From DATKWV01 sp035529405 (GTDB lineage Bacteria; Planctomycetota; Phycisphaerae; Sedimentisphaerales; Anaerobacaceae): a stretch of 13,433 nucleotides of DNA. This document shows positions 1-5,935 of the stretch, in pieces; within the stretch, counting starts at the first letter, position 1, and each line of letters begins with the position of its first letter. The position numbers and the translations under genes are program-made. The DNA is taken from contig DATKWV010000050.1 of NCBI GenBank assembly GCA_035529405.1, positions 1 through 13,433 on the forward strand. Direction: 5' to 3'. The notes under the pieces were generated by a model. The model searched no databases and was not told the origin of the DNA. It worked only from the letters and a program-made list of their open reading frames with translations.

Positions 1-1
1 C

Positions 2-1048
2 GTTTACTTTATTACCTACAATATCGACGGCGGTGACGGCAGAGACGTATGGCCCTGGACAGGGCCTGACGAAAAACTGCGGTTTGACTGCAGCAAACTC
101 GACCAGTGGGAGATTGTATTTTCGCATATGGACAGGAGCGGAATAATGCTGCACGTTATTACCCAGGAGCAGGAGAATGACCAGGGACTTGACGGCGGCG
201 ACCTCGGCATACAGCGAAAACTCTACTACCGTGAACTTATCGCTCGATTTGCCCACCACCTTGGCCTGGTCTGGAATCTCGGCGAAGAGAATACAAATAC
301 CGACGCGCAGCGCAAGGCATTTTGTGATTACATACGCGGGGTGGATGCATATAATCACCCGGTAGTGGTGCATACTTTCCCCGGCCAGTATGACAAGGTG
401 TATGCCCCGCTGCTTGCGAACGCCGACTTTGACGGCACATCGCTGCAGATGAACGAAACCGGCTCGGACACGCACTCGGAAACACTCAAGTGGGTCAAAC
501 GTTCCGCCGCGACAGGCCATAAATGGTTCGTATGCCTTGACGAGTACGGCCACGGTGCCAATGGTGTAAAACCTGACTTTATGGACCCGGACCACGACCA
601 GGCGCGGAAGAATTGTCTGTGGGGCAATCTGACCGCAGGCGGCGCAGGGTGCGAATGGTATTTCGGCTACAAATTCCCCCACAACGACCTGAACTGTGAA
701 GACTGGCGAAGCAGAGACCACTTATGGGACCTGACACGTTACGCGCTGCAGTTTTTCCATGAATATGTGCCCTTCGAGCAGATGCACCCGGACGACTCGC
801 TGGTTTCACGCGGCTGGTGTCTGGCAAAAACAGGTTCTGTTTACGTGGTGTATCTGCCGGACGGAGGTTTGACGGATTTACAACCGGCTGCCGGCAGGTA
901 CACCGTCAGATGGTATAATCCCAGGACCGGCGGCAAGCTGCAGAAAAGCTATGTTACCGAAATATCGGGGCCGGGCCCGGTTTGTCTGGGCAATCCGCCC
1001 TCTGACAGTGACAAAGACTGGGTTGTTCTTGTTAAAAGCGGCAAGTAA
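2..1048 (+). CDS. DUF5060/collagen-binding-type glycoside hydrolase, 5'-truncated by the window edge
   Basis: The reading frame is open from base 2, so the N-terminus lies outside the window; 348 residues are visible. The first ATG inside (128) falls in the middle of a conserved stretch and is not the real start. The sequence resembles the (beta/alpha)8 glycosidase-like domain of DUF5060/DUF4038 proteins. The segment WNLGEEN (bases 272-292) looks like the acid/base region, with Glu at 284 and 287, and CLDEYG has a Glu at 542 in the position expected for a nucleophile. From about base 780 a small C-terminal beta domain follows (CLAKTGSVYVVYLP, then TVRWYNPRTGG), like the 'putative collagen-binding domain' that caps these proteins. 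The family acts on polysaccharides and is usually exported; the substrate cannot be read from the sequence. The catalytic assignment is by motif position only. It is probably first or internal in an operon with the sugar-isomerase-like gene 36 nt downstream. Confidence 0.85.
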   Translation, partial: VYFITYNIDGGDGRDVWPWTGPDEKLRFDCSKLDQWEIVFSHMDRSGIMLHVITQEQENDQGLDGGDLGIQRKLYYRELIARFAHHLGLVWNLGEENTNTDAQRKAFCDYIRGVDAYNHPVVVHTFPGQYDKVYAPLLANADFDGTSLQMNETGSDTHSETLKWVKRSAATGHKWFVCLDEYGHGANGVKPDFMDPDHDQARKNCLWGNLTAGGAGCEWYFGYKFPHNDLNCEDWRSRDHLWDLTRYALQFFHEYVPFEQMHPDDSLVSRGWCLAKTGSVYVVYLPDGGLTDLQPAAGRYTVRWYNPRTGGKLQKSYVTEISGPGPVCLGNPPSDSDKDWVVLVKSGK

Positions 1049-1084
1049 AGAAGTAAGTAAAAATCAAGTTAAGGAACGGGAAAA

Positions 1085-2218
1085 ATGGCTGAAAAATCCT
1101 TGCACAGTATATGCAGATGGACGTATAACCCGGGTAAGGGCGGCTTTGTGCCGGCGGATATACGGCCTCAGTGGGCCGGCGATAAATTCAATACCGCGGA
1201 TATGGTGGCCCTTGTAAAAAACAGAATTGCACCGCGATTGCCTGACGACATCGAGCTGGGTGTGGAGATGCACTATGACAACGAGGTCAACGAGAAAAAC
1301 GCTGCGGCTGTTGCCGATGCCCTGGTTGATGCGGGGATGTACCTGGCAATGATAACACCCGGCGCACACGTCCACTGGGCTTACGGGGGCATTGCTTCGC
1401 TGGATACAAACGAAAGAAAGGCTGCCGAAGACATGGGTACCGCAACCGTAGAGCTTGCCTACGGAGCTTTGAAAAAAGCCTGGCATCCGGACCCTGAGAG
1501 AGCACCAACACTTGTGCTGTGGAACGGCTCATTCGGTTATGATATTGCCACCATAGGCATCAGAAAGATGTATCAGAACCTAAAGGAGAGCGTGGCGGCG
1601 TTATGTAAATACGAGCAGCGAAAAGGCGGCGGTCTTTTCATAGGATTCGAACCAAAACCGAACGAAGGGCATCCGGCGATGTTAATCCCCACCGTTGCCA
1701 GCGCGCTGTTGTTCTGGAGAAGGATTGAAGAGGAATTCGGCGTTTCGAGAAACAAAAAGGGAGTAAACAAAGAGTTCGGACATTCGGAAATGATAGGTCT
1801 TGACCACGTATATGACACCGTCGAGGAGCTGGATAACGATGCGATGGTTCACATGCACCTGAACAGCCAGGGATATAACGACGGCATTATTTTAGGCGGC
1901 CCGGGAAAATTTGACATAGACCACGGAGCAAGAATAAACGGAATGAACATAGCAATTGCCTCGCTGATTTGTCAGGATGGTTTTGCCCGCTGGAAAGGTC
2001 ACGATATGCAGCCGAGGGCGTACGACGATGTAGAACAGGCACTTGACAGGGTCGTAAGAAGTGTGTTAAGCTGGCATGCGTGTGAGTATGCCGGGCGCCG
2101 GCTGGATGCGGTTGCGTTAATGAGACACCTGCAGAACCGTCAGACGGCCAAAGCCGAAGATATGATGCGCTCGGCTGTCGTGGAGGCTCAGCGTTATTTT
2201 GACCAGATATACAAGTAA
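1085..2218 (+). CDS. Xylose isomerase-family TIM-barrel protein
   Basis: This 377-residue protein is close to the usual length of class I xylose isomerases (about 390) and follows their motif order. Trp146 lies in LWNGSFGYD. Metal and lysine residues lie in FEPKPNE (Glu189, Lys191), followed by VNKEFGHSEMIGL (Glu230, His233), FDID (Asp277, Asp279) and HDMQP (Asp307). By hand alignment with Streptomyces XylA these match Trp137, Glu181, Lys183, Glu217, His220, Asp255, Asp257 and Asp287. The ligand matching Asp245 is His258 (HMHLN instead of HIDLN), so one metal site is changed. The N-terminal catalytic-His region is represented by GAHVHW (His95, His97) but aligns less surely. It is probably a cytoplasmic, metal-dependent aldose/ketose isomerase; the sugar is unknown. 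An AAGGAA ribosome site precedes the ATG by about 9 nt. Its position between a glycosidase and a carbohydrate-binding-type lipoprotein suggests sugar catabolism. Confidence 0.85.
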   Translation: MAEKSLHSICRWTYNPGKGGFVPADIRPQWAGDKFNTADMVALVKNRIAPRLPDDIELGVEMHYDNEVNEKNAAAVADALVDAGMYLAMITPGAHVHWAYGGIASLDTNERKAAEDMGTATVELAYGALKKAWHPDPERAPTLVLWNGSFGYDIATIGIRKMYQNLKESVAALCKYEQRKGGGLFIGFEPKPNEGHPAMLIPTVASALLFWRRIEEEFGVSRNKKGVNKEFGHSEMIGLDHVYDTVEELDNDAMVHMHLNSQGYNDGIILGGPGKFDIDHGARINGMNIAIASLICQDGFARWKGHDMQPRAYDDVEQALDRVVRSVLSWHACEYAGRRLDAVALMRHLQNRQTAKAEDMMRSAVVEAQRYFDQIYK

Positions 2219-2233
2219 GGAGAGTTTTTGCAA

Positions 2234-3004
2234 ATGTTCAGCATAGGTGTTAGTTCAATGGCGAAGATTTACTTAGTGATATTGTTAGTGTCTGTACTGT
2301 TCGTCGGTTCCTGTAAGAAGTCGGAACAGGAGGGTGTTTCCGAAAATAATCAGACTGAAAGTGCCGGTGCCGAAACCGGCGGCGAAACATCGCAAAATAA
2401 AGAATCGGAAATGGTTGCTATCGACCTAAAGCTGCCTAAGCCGATGTTTGTGGGTACGCCGCAGAATATAAACGTACCCAGACTCCAAAAGCCCCTCGGC
2501 AGACCCAGACCACCGTTTCTTGCACCCGCCGGAACGGCAAACGTGGCTTTCGGAAAGCCGGTTTTCAGCAGTGAAGTAGAACCGATAATTGGCGAAATAG
2601 AAATGGTCACCGACGGTGAGAAAAAGGGTACCGACGGCAGTTACGTGGAGTTGGGGCCTTTTCTGCAGCATATTACCATAGACCTGGGCGCCGAGTATGA
2701 TATTTATGCCGTTGTGCTGTGGCATTTCCACAAGCAGGCAAGTGTTTACTTTGATGTTATAGTACAGCTTGCCGATGACGGCGACTTCATAACAAATGTC
2801 AGCACGATATTCAATAATGACATCGACAACTCAGCAGGCCTGGGTATCGGCGAGGATTTGCATTATGTTGAAACCTTCGAAGGTAAGCTTATCGATGCTG
2901 AAGGCCGGCGGGCCCGTTATGTGCGATGCTACAGCAGCGGCAACAACAGCAACGACCTTAATCACTATATAGAAGTGGAAGTTTACGGCAAAGCCGCCAA
3001 ATGA
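2234..3004 (+). CDS. Lipoprotein with discoidin (F5/8 type C-like) domain
   Basis: The N-terminus carries a lipoprotein signal peptide: Lys, a hydrophobic run (IYLVILLVSVLF) and the lipobox VGSC, followed by KK. The cysteine would be lipidated, anchoring the protein in a membrane. A Ser/Glu-rich linker and a Pro/Arg-rich stretch (RPRPPFLAPAG) lead to a beta-sandwich of about 155 residues. That domain begins NVAFGKPVFSS and contains ITIDLGAEYDIYAVVLWHF, YFDVIVQL and ARYVRCYSSG, and ends HYIEVEVYGK. This is the pattern of discoidin/F5/8 C domains, which usually bind carbohydrate. The start is uncertain. ATG 2234 has AAGGAG about 11 nt upstream. ATG 2258 gives a cleaner signal peptide (MAKIYLV) and 248 residues. 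TTG 2228 is closer to the ribosome site but less likely. The stop overlaps the next ATG (ATGA), implying translational coupling. The specific ligand is unknown. Confidence 0.8.
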   Translation: MFSIGVSSMAKIYLVILLVSVLFVGSCKKSEQEGVSENNQTESAGAETGGETSQNKESEMVAIDLKLPKPMFVGTPQNINVPRLQKPLGRPRPPFLAPAGTANVAFGKPVFSSEVEPIIGEIEMVTDGEKKGTDGSYVELGPFLQHITIDLGAEYDIYAVVLWHFHKQASVYFDVIVQLADDGDFITNVSTIFNNDIDNSAGLGIGEDLHYVETFEGKLIDAEGRRARYVRCYSSGNNSNDLNHYIEVEVYGKAAK

Positions 3005-4593
3005 AATGCTCATGGAAATGCTTCGTGCTTGTTCTGGCCGTGACAATTACTGCTGTTGCGGTGCGTGTTCCGCGTCTGCGGCAGCGGCCGATGCACTGTG
3101 ACGAGGCCGTGAACGCCGTAAAATTCGGCCAGCTTCTTGAAACCGGGTCTTACAAGTATGAACCCCGCCAGTATCACGGCCCAACGCTTAATTATTTCAC
3201 ACTATCGGCGGCCCGGCTAAGTTCGGCGAAAAACTTTTCTGATGTCACCGAGACAGACCTTCGGATTGTACCCGCGGCTTTCGGCATACTTCTGGTGGTG
3301 CTGGTATTTCTTTTAGCGGACGGTCTCGGCTGGGCTGCAACTATCTTTGCGGCGCTGCTTACGGCGGTTTCGGCTGCCTTTGTTTTCTACAGCAGATACT
3401 ATATCCACGAAATGCTTCTTGTATGTTTTACTTTCGGTGTTATTGCATGCCTGTGGCGCTGCGCACGCAGCGGCAGCATTATATGGGCGCTGTCTGCAGG
3501 TGTGTTTATGGGCCTGGCTGCCTGCACCAAGGAGACGTTCGTTATTTCTTTTGTCTCAATGGCTGCAGCCTTTGTGCTGGTATTCGGCGCCGGCTGCAGG
3601 GACGTTGTAAAATCAATAAAGCCTTTACATATCCTTGCGGCTTTGGCGGCGGCTGTAATAATCACAGTGTTGTTTTACACATCCTTTTTTTCAAACCCGG
3701 CGGCGATTGCGGATTTTTTCCGTTCTTACAGCCATTATCTTGTTCGTGCCGGCGGCGACCAGATACATCGCCATCCGTGGTACTATTATCTTAAAATACT
3801 GACATATTACGGCTATCGGGGTTCGGCAACAGGCGGTGAGACGTTTATTGTCCTTTTGGCGGTTACGGGCCTGGTATCTGCGGTACGCAAAGCAAATGGC
3901 GCCGGTGTTAATCTCAAACTTGTCAGGTTTATTGCCTTTTACACAATCATAATGACACTTGTGTACTCGGCAATCCCCTATAAGACCCCGTGGTGCCTGC
4001 TGGGGATGCTGCACGGTATGATTCTGCTGGCAGGTGCAGGCGCTGCTGCGATTATAAGGTCCCTGCCGAACACCTTGTCGCGCGTACTTATTGGCCTGGT
4101 CCTGGCCGCCGGTCTCGGACACTTAGTTTGGCAGAGCTATCTTGACAATTACAGACACTATGCCGAACCGGGCAATCCTTATGTTTATGCTCATACAACC
4201 GAGGATGTGTTTGTCGTCAAACAGCGGCTTGAAACCATAGCCGGACTTGCCCCCGACGGCCATAACATCTACATACAGGTCATCTTTGCGGAAAACGGCT
4301 ATTGGCCGCTTCCGTGGTACCTGCGAAATTTCAGGCGTGTCGCCTGGTACGACCACGTTGAGCCCGACAGCGGCTATCCTGAAGTTATAATTGCTTCACC
4401 GGGTATGGAACAGCCGCTGGCAGCCAAGTTATATGATTTGAGGGCGGAAGAAAAACGCAGTCTTTATATGCCGTTGTTCGCCGATTACATGCAATTGCGG
4501 CCGGGGGTAGAATTTCAGGGCTTTGTGGTAAAAGACCTTTGGGACAGATTTGAGCAATACAGTCAAAGGCCACGGATGTCTGACAGCAACTGA
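3001..4593 (+). CDS. Agl23/TIGR03663-family integral membrane protein (GT39-like)
   Basis: This is a 530-residue polytopic membrane protein with many hydrophobic segments (for example residues 6-22, 94-106, 111-130, 139-152 and 181-196). After the first helix comes MHCDEAVNAVKFGQLLETG and then YEPRQYHGPTLNYFTL. This matches the diagnostic first-loop signature of TIGR03663 proteins, annotated as 'flippase activity-associated Agl23'. The Asp34-Glu35 pair sits where protein O-mannosyltransferase/GT39 enzymes carry their catalytic acidic residue in the first outer loop. RYYIHEM (about residues 132-138) fits the second conserved loop. The C-terminal 130 residues are soluble and contain WPLPWYLRNF. 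The likely role is lipid-linked sugar transfer or handling in protein or lipid glycosylation at the inner membrane; the reaction is not established. Translation probably restarts at the ATGA overlap with the lipoprotein gene. Confidence 0.82.
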   Translation: MKCSWKCFVLVLAVTITAVAVRVPRLRQRPMHCDEAVNAVKFGQLLETGSYKYEPRQYHGPTLNYFTLSAARLSSAKNFSDVTETDLRIVPAAFGILLVVLVFLLADGLGWAATIFAALLTAVSAAFVFYSRYYIHEMLLVCFTFGVIACLWRCARSGSIIWALSAGVFMGLAACTKETFVISFVSMAAAFVLVFGAGCRDVVKSIKPLHILAALAAAVIITVLFYTSFFSNPAAIADFFRSYSHYLVRAGGDQIHRHPWYYYLKILTYYGYRGSATGGETFIVLLAVTGLVSAVRKANGAGVNLKLVRFIAFYTIIMTLVYSAIPYKTPWCLLGMLHGMILLAGAGAAAIIRSLPNTLSRVLIGLVLAAGLGHLVWQSYLDNYRHYAEPGNPYVYAHTTEDVFVVKQRLETIAGLAPDGHNIYIQVIFAENGYWPLPWYLRNFRRVAWYDHVEPDSGYPEVIIASPGMEQPLAAKLYDLRAEEKRSLYMPLFADYMQLRPGVEFQGFVVKDLWDRFEQYSQRPRMSDSN

Positions 4594-4599
4594 ATACAG

Positions 4600-5556
4600 A
4601 TGACCGATAATTTGCAGAATATTAATATCAACGGTCTGGGTGATGATTTACAGGCCGAACGACACCGTTTTAGCCATAACGCGATGGCGACGGTTTTTGA
4701 GATTGTTATTATTCATCAGGATGCCCGTTATGCCGGGCAAACGGCCTGGGCGGCTTTTGACGAACTCGACAGCCTTGAAGGACAGTTAAGCCGCTTTGCA
4801 GCAAACAGTGACATTGCCCGAATAAATAAACACGCTGTTGACAGGCCGATACCCGTCGGGCCTGCCGCATTTGAGTGTCTGCAGCTTTGTGCCGCCCTTT
4901 ACGCCGAAACCGAAGGAGCTTTCGATGTTACCGTAGGCTCGCTGCTGGATTGCCGGCGCGGTAACAACAAAACACTGCCCCAACCATCCGACCGGCAGCT
5001 TCAGCAGGCACTGCAGCGTACCGGTATGAACCTTGTAAAGCTCGACCGCCGGCAGCACACCGTCCAGTTTGCTGCAGCGGGTGTGAAAATCGACCTCGGC
5101 GGCTTCGGCAAGGGTTATGCCGTTGACCGGATGGCACAGTTGCTGCGCGAATACGGCATAGAGACGGCGCTGGTTCACGGGGGCTATAGTTCGGTTTTGG
5201 CTGTCGGTGCGCCTGGGGGCAGAAAAGGCTGGCCGGTTACAATCAGCAACCCCGCCGGACGCAAACAGGTGCTTGTTTGTCTCCAGCTGGAAAACCGGGC
5301 GCTTAGCGGCTCGGGTCTGCAAAAGGGCCTGCATATTATCGACCCTCATACCGGCACAGCCGCGCAGGGCAAAGATGCCGCGTGGGTGCTTGCACCGGAT
5401 GCTGCAACCGCTGACGCACTTTCAACGGCCTTTATGGTTATGACAGCCGACCAGGTCGAGCAATACTGCCGCAGACACCCGGAAATATCAGCTATGACAA
5501 TACGCATAGGCGCAGGTGAAGAAAAAGACCAAATCCTGCGTTTTGGGACTTTCTGA
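4600..5556 (+). CDS. apbE: FAD:protein FMN transferase (ApbE family)
   Basis: ApbE moves FMN from FAD onto Ser/Thr of target proteins such as Nqr/Rnf subunits or FMN-binding-domain proteins, using Mg2+. Of 318 residues, the core begins at about residue 25 (HNAMATVFEIVI). Key motifs are EGAFDVTVG (105-113), IDLGGFGKGYAVDR (164-177), GGYSSVLAVG (194-203), LHIIDPHTG (244-252) and ATADALSTAFMV (269-280). Asp272 and Thr276 match the usual Mg2+-binding pair. Length is normal for the family minus an export signal: no signal peptide or lipobox is visible, although many homologues are exported lipoproteins. It may therefore act in the cytoplasm, or its true start may differ. The ribosome site before ATG 4600 is weak, and the gene starts 6 nt after the preceding stop. 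No flavinylation target is encoded in the window. Downstream hairpins suggest that transcription ends here. Confidence 0.93.
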   Translation: MTDNLQNININGLGDDLQAERHRFSHNAMATVFEIVIIHQDARYAGQTAWAAFDELDSLEGQLSRFAANSDIARINKHAVDRPIPVGPAAFECLQLCAALYAETEGAFDVTVGSLLDCRRGNNKTLPQPSDRQLQQALQRTGMNLVKLDRRQHTVQFAAAGVKIDLGGFGKGYAVDRMAQLLREYGIETALVHGGYSSVLAVGAPGGRKGWPVTISNPAGRKQVLVCLQLENRALSGSGLQKGLHIIDPHTGTAAQGKDAAWVLAPDAATADALSTAFMVMTADQVEQYCRRHPEISAMTIRIGAGEEKDQILRFGTF

Positions 5557-5636
5557 ATGACAGGTACGTTCCACCGCCGACCGCCTTCCCGTAATAGCCT
5601 GCAGCCAATCGGTGCACGACCTTAAAGAGTGCGCTG

Positions 5637-5660
5637 ACCGGCTGTATAAAACGAGCCGGT
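5637..5660. repeat. 7-bp perfect inverted repeat, possible RNA hairpin
   Basis: ACCGGCT (5637-5643) is the exact reverse complement of AGCCGGT (5654-5660), with a 10-nt spacer. No T-run follows, so it is not a classic terminator. It could stabilise the 3' end of the apbE transcript or be a protein-binding site. Confidence 0.45.
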
Positions 5661-5708
5661 ATCAGCAACGTTACCGGACCAGCTTCAAAACACCCCACAA
5701 TCGCAGGC

Positions 5709-5737
5709 CGGCAATATCATTTGCTGCCGTTCTTTTT
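5709..5737 (+). terminator. Candidate rho-independent terminator after apbE
   Basis: The stem is CGGCA (5709-5713) with TGCCG (5725-5729), an 11-nt loop, followed at once by TTCTTTTT. The stem is only 5 bp, so this is a weak candidate. Its position 150 nt after the apbE stop and before the pilus operon suits a terminator. Confidence 0.35.
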
Positions 5738-5763
5738 GCTTAAAGGGTTTTTTATTGTATATT
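5736..5763 (+). promoter_or_regulatory. Possible sigma70-type promoter for the pilus operon
   Basis: TTGCTT (5736-5741) and TATATT (5758-5763) are 16 nt apart in the most AT-rich block of the gap. This would give a leader of roughly 165 nt before the ATPase start at 5936. The match is modest and based on consensus only. The -35 box overlaps the T-rich tail of the hairpin at 5709-5729. Confidence 0.25.
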
Positions 5764-5775
5764 TTAAATATAAAA

Positions 5776-5808
5776 CACTCAGCAAAACGGGGAGAGTGCG
5801 GTTTTTTT
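5776..5808 (+). terminator. Hairpin plus T7 tract: terminator or attenuator candidate
   Basis: CACTC (5776-5780) pairs with GAGTG (5794-5798), and a run of seven T follows at 5802-5808 after CGG. An alternative stem pairs AAAAC (5784-5788) with GTTTT (5801-5805). If transcription starts near 5770, this lies inside the leader and could act as an attenuator; otherwise it is a second terminator for the upstream operon. Both stems are short. Confidence 0.3.
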
Positions 5809-5836
5809 GTTTCCGGTTGGTACCAGGTCGCCGGGA

Positions 5837-5902
5837 AGGTGCATGCTTTGTTTATGCAAACAGCGGTCGTTAAGGACGAGACTTATTACAGGTCTGCACC
5901 TG
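5837..5902 (+). promoter_or_regulatory. Structured leader with two alternative pairings upstream of the pilus ATPase
   Basis: AGGTGCA (5837-5843) is the exact complement of TGCACCT (5895-5901) and could close a domain. That domain holds two small hairpins: TGTTT/AAACA (5849-5862, loop ATGC) and TCGT/ACGA (5867-5879). The 3' strand is also used by a competing local hairpin, CAGGT/ACCTG (5889-5902, loop CTGC), so both cannot form together. It ends about 20 nt before the ribosome site at 5923-5930. It matches no riboswitch class I can name; the function is inferred from geometry only. Confidence 0.3.
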
Positions 5903-5935
5903 CAGATTGAAGGGGATATGAAGAAGAGGTATTGA

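Larger units (their letters stand above)
5557..5935 (+). other. 379-nt non-coding region between apbE and the pilus operon
   Basis: I see no convincing gene here. The region contains a 7-bp inverted repeat (5637-5660), a terminator-like hairpin with T-rich tail (5709-5737), an AT-rich block with a possible promoter (5736-5763), a second hairpin followed by seven T (5776-5808), and a structured leader (5837-5902) ahead of the ATPase start. It most likely separates two transcription units. Confidence 0.7.

Noticed and set aside
4786..5349. 187-codon minus-strand frame within apbE
   Set aside because: The + strand encodes all ApbE motifs here; the antisense translation resembles nothing I know.
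5557..5625. Short ORF right after the apbE stop, and a 68-codon minus-strand frame nearby
   Set aside because: No homology or ribosome site; hairpins in the same region suggest non-coding sequence.
5785..5925. c-di-GMP (GEMM) riboswitch upstream of the pilus operon
   Set aside because: I looked for the GEMM-I conserved core, including its GGTAGC-type 3' segment, and did not find it.
5918..5935. Five-codon ORF (MKKRY) directly before the ATPase start
   Set aside because: Could aid translational coupling, but it contains the ribosome site itself and is probably chance.
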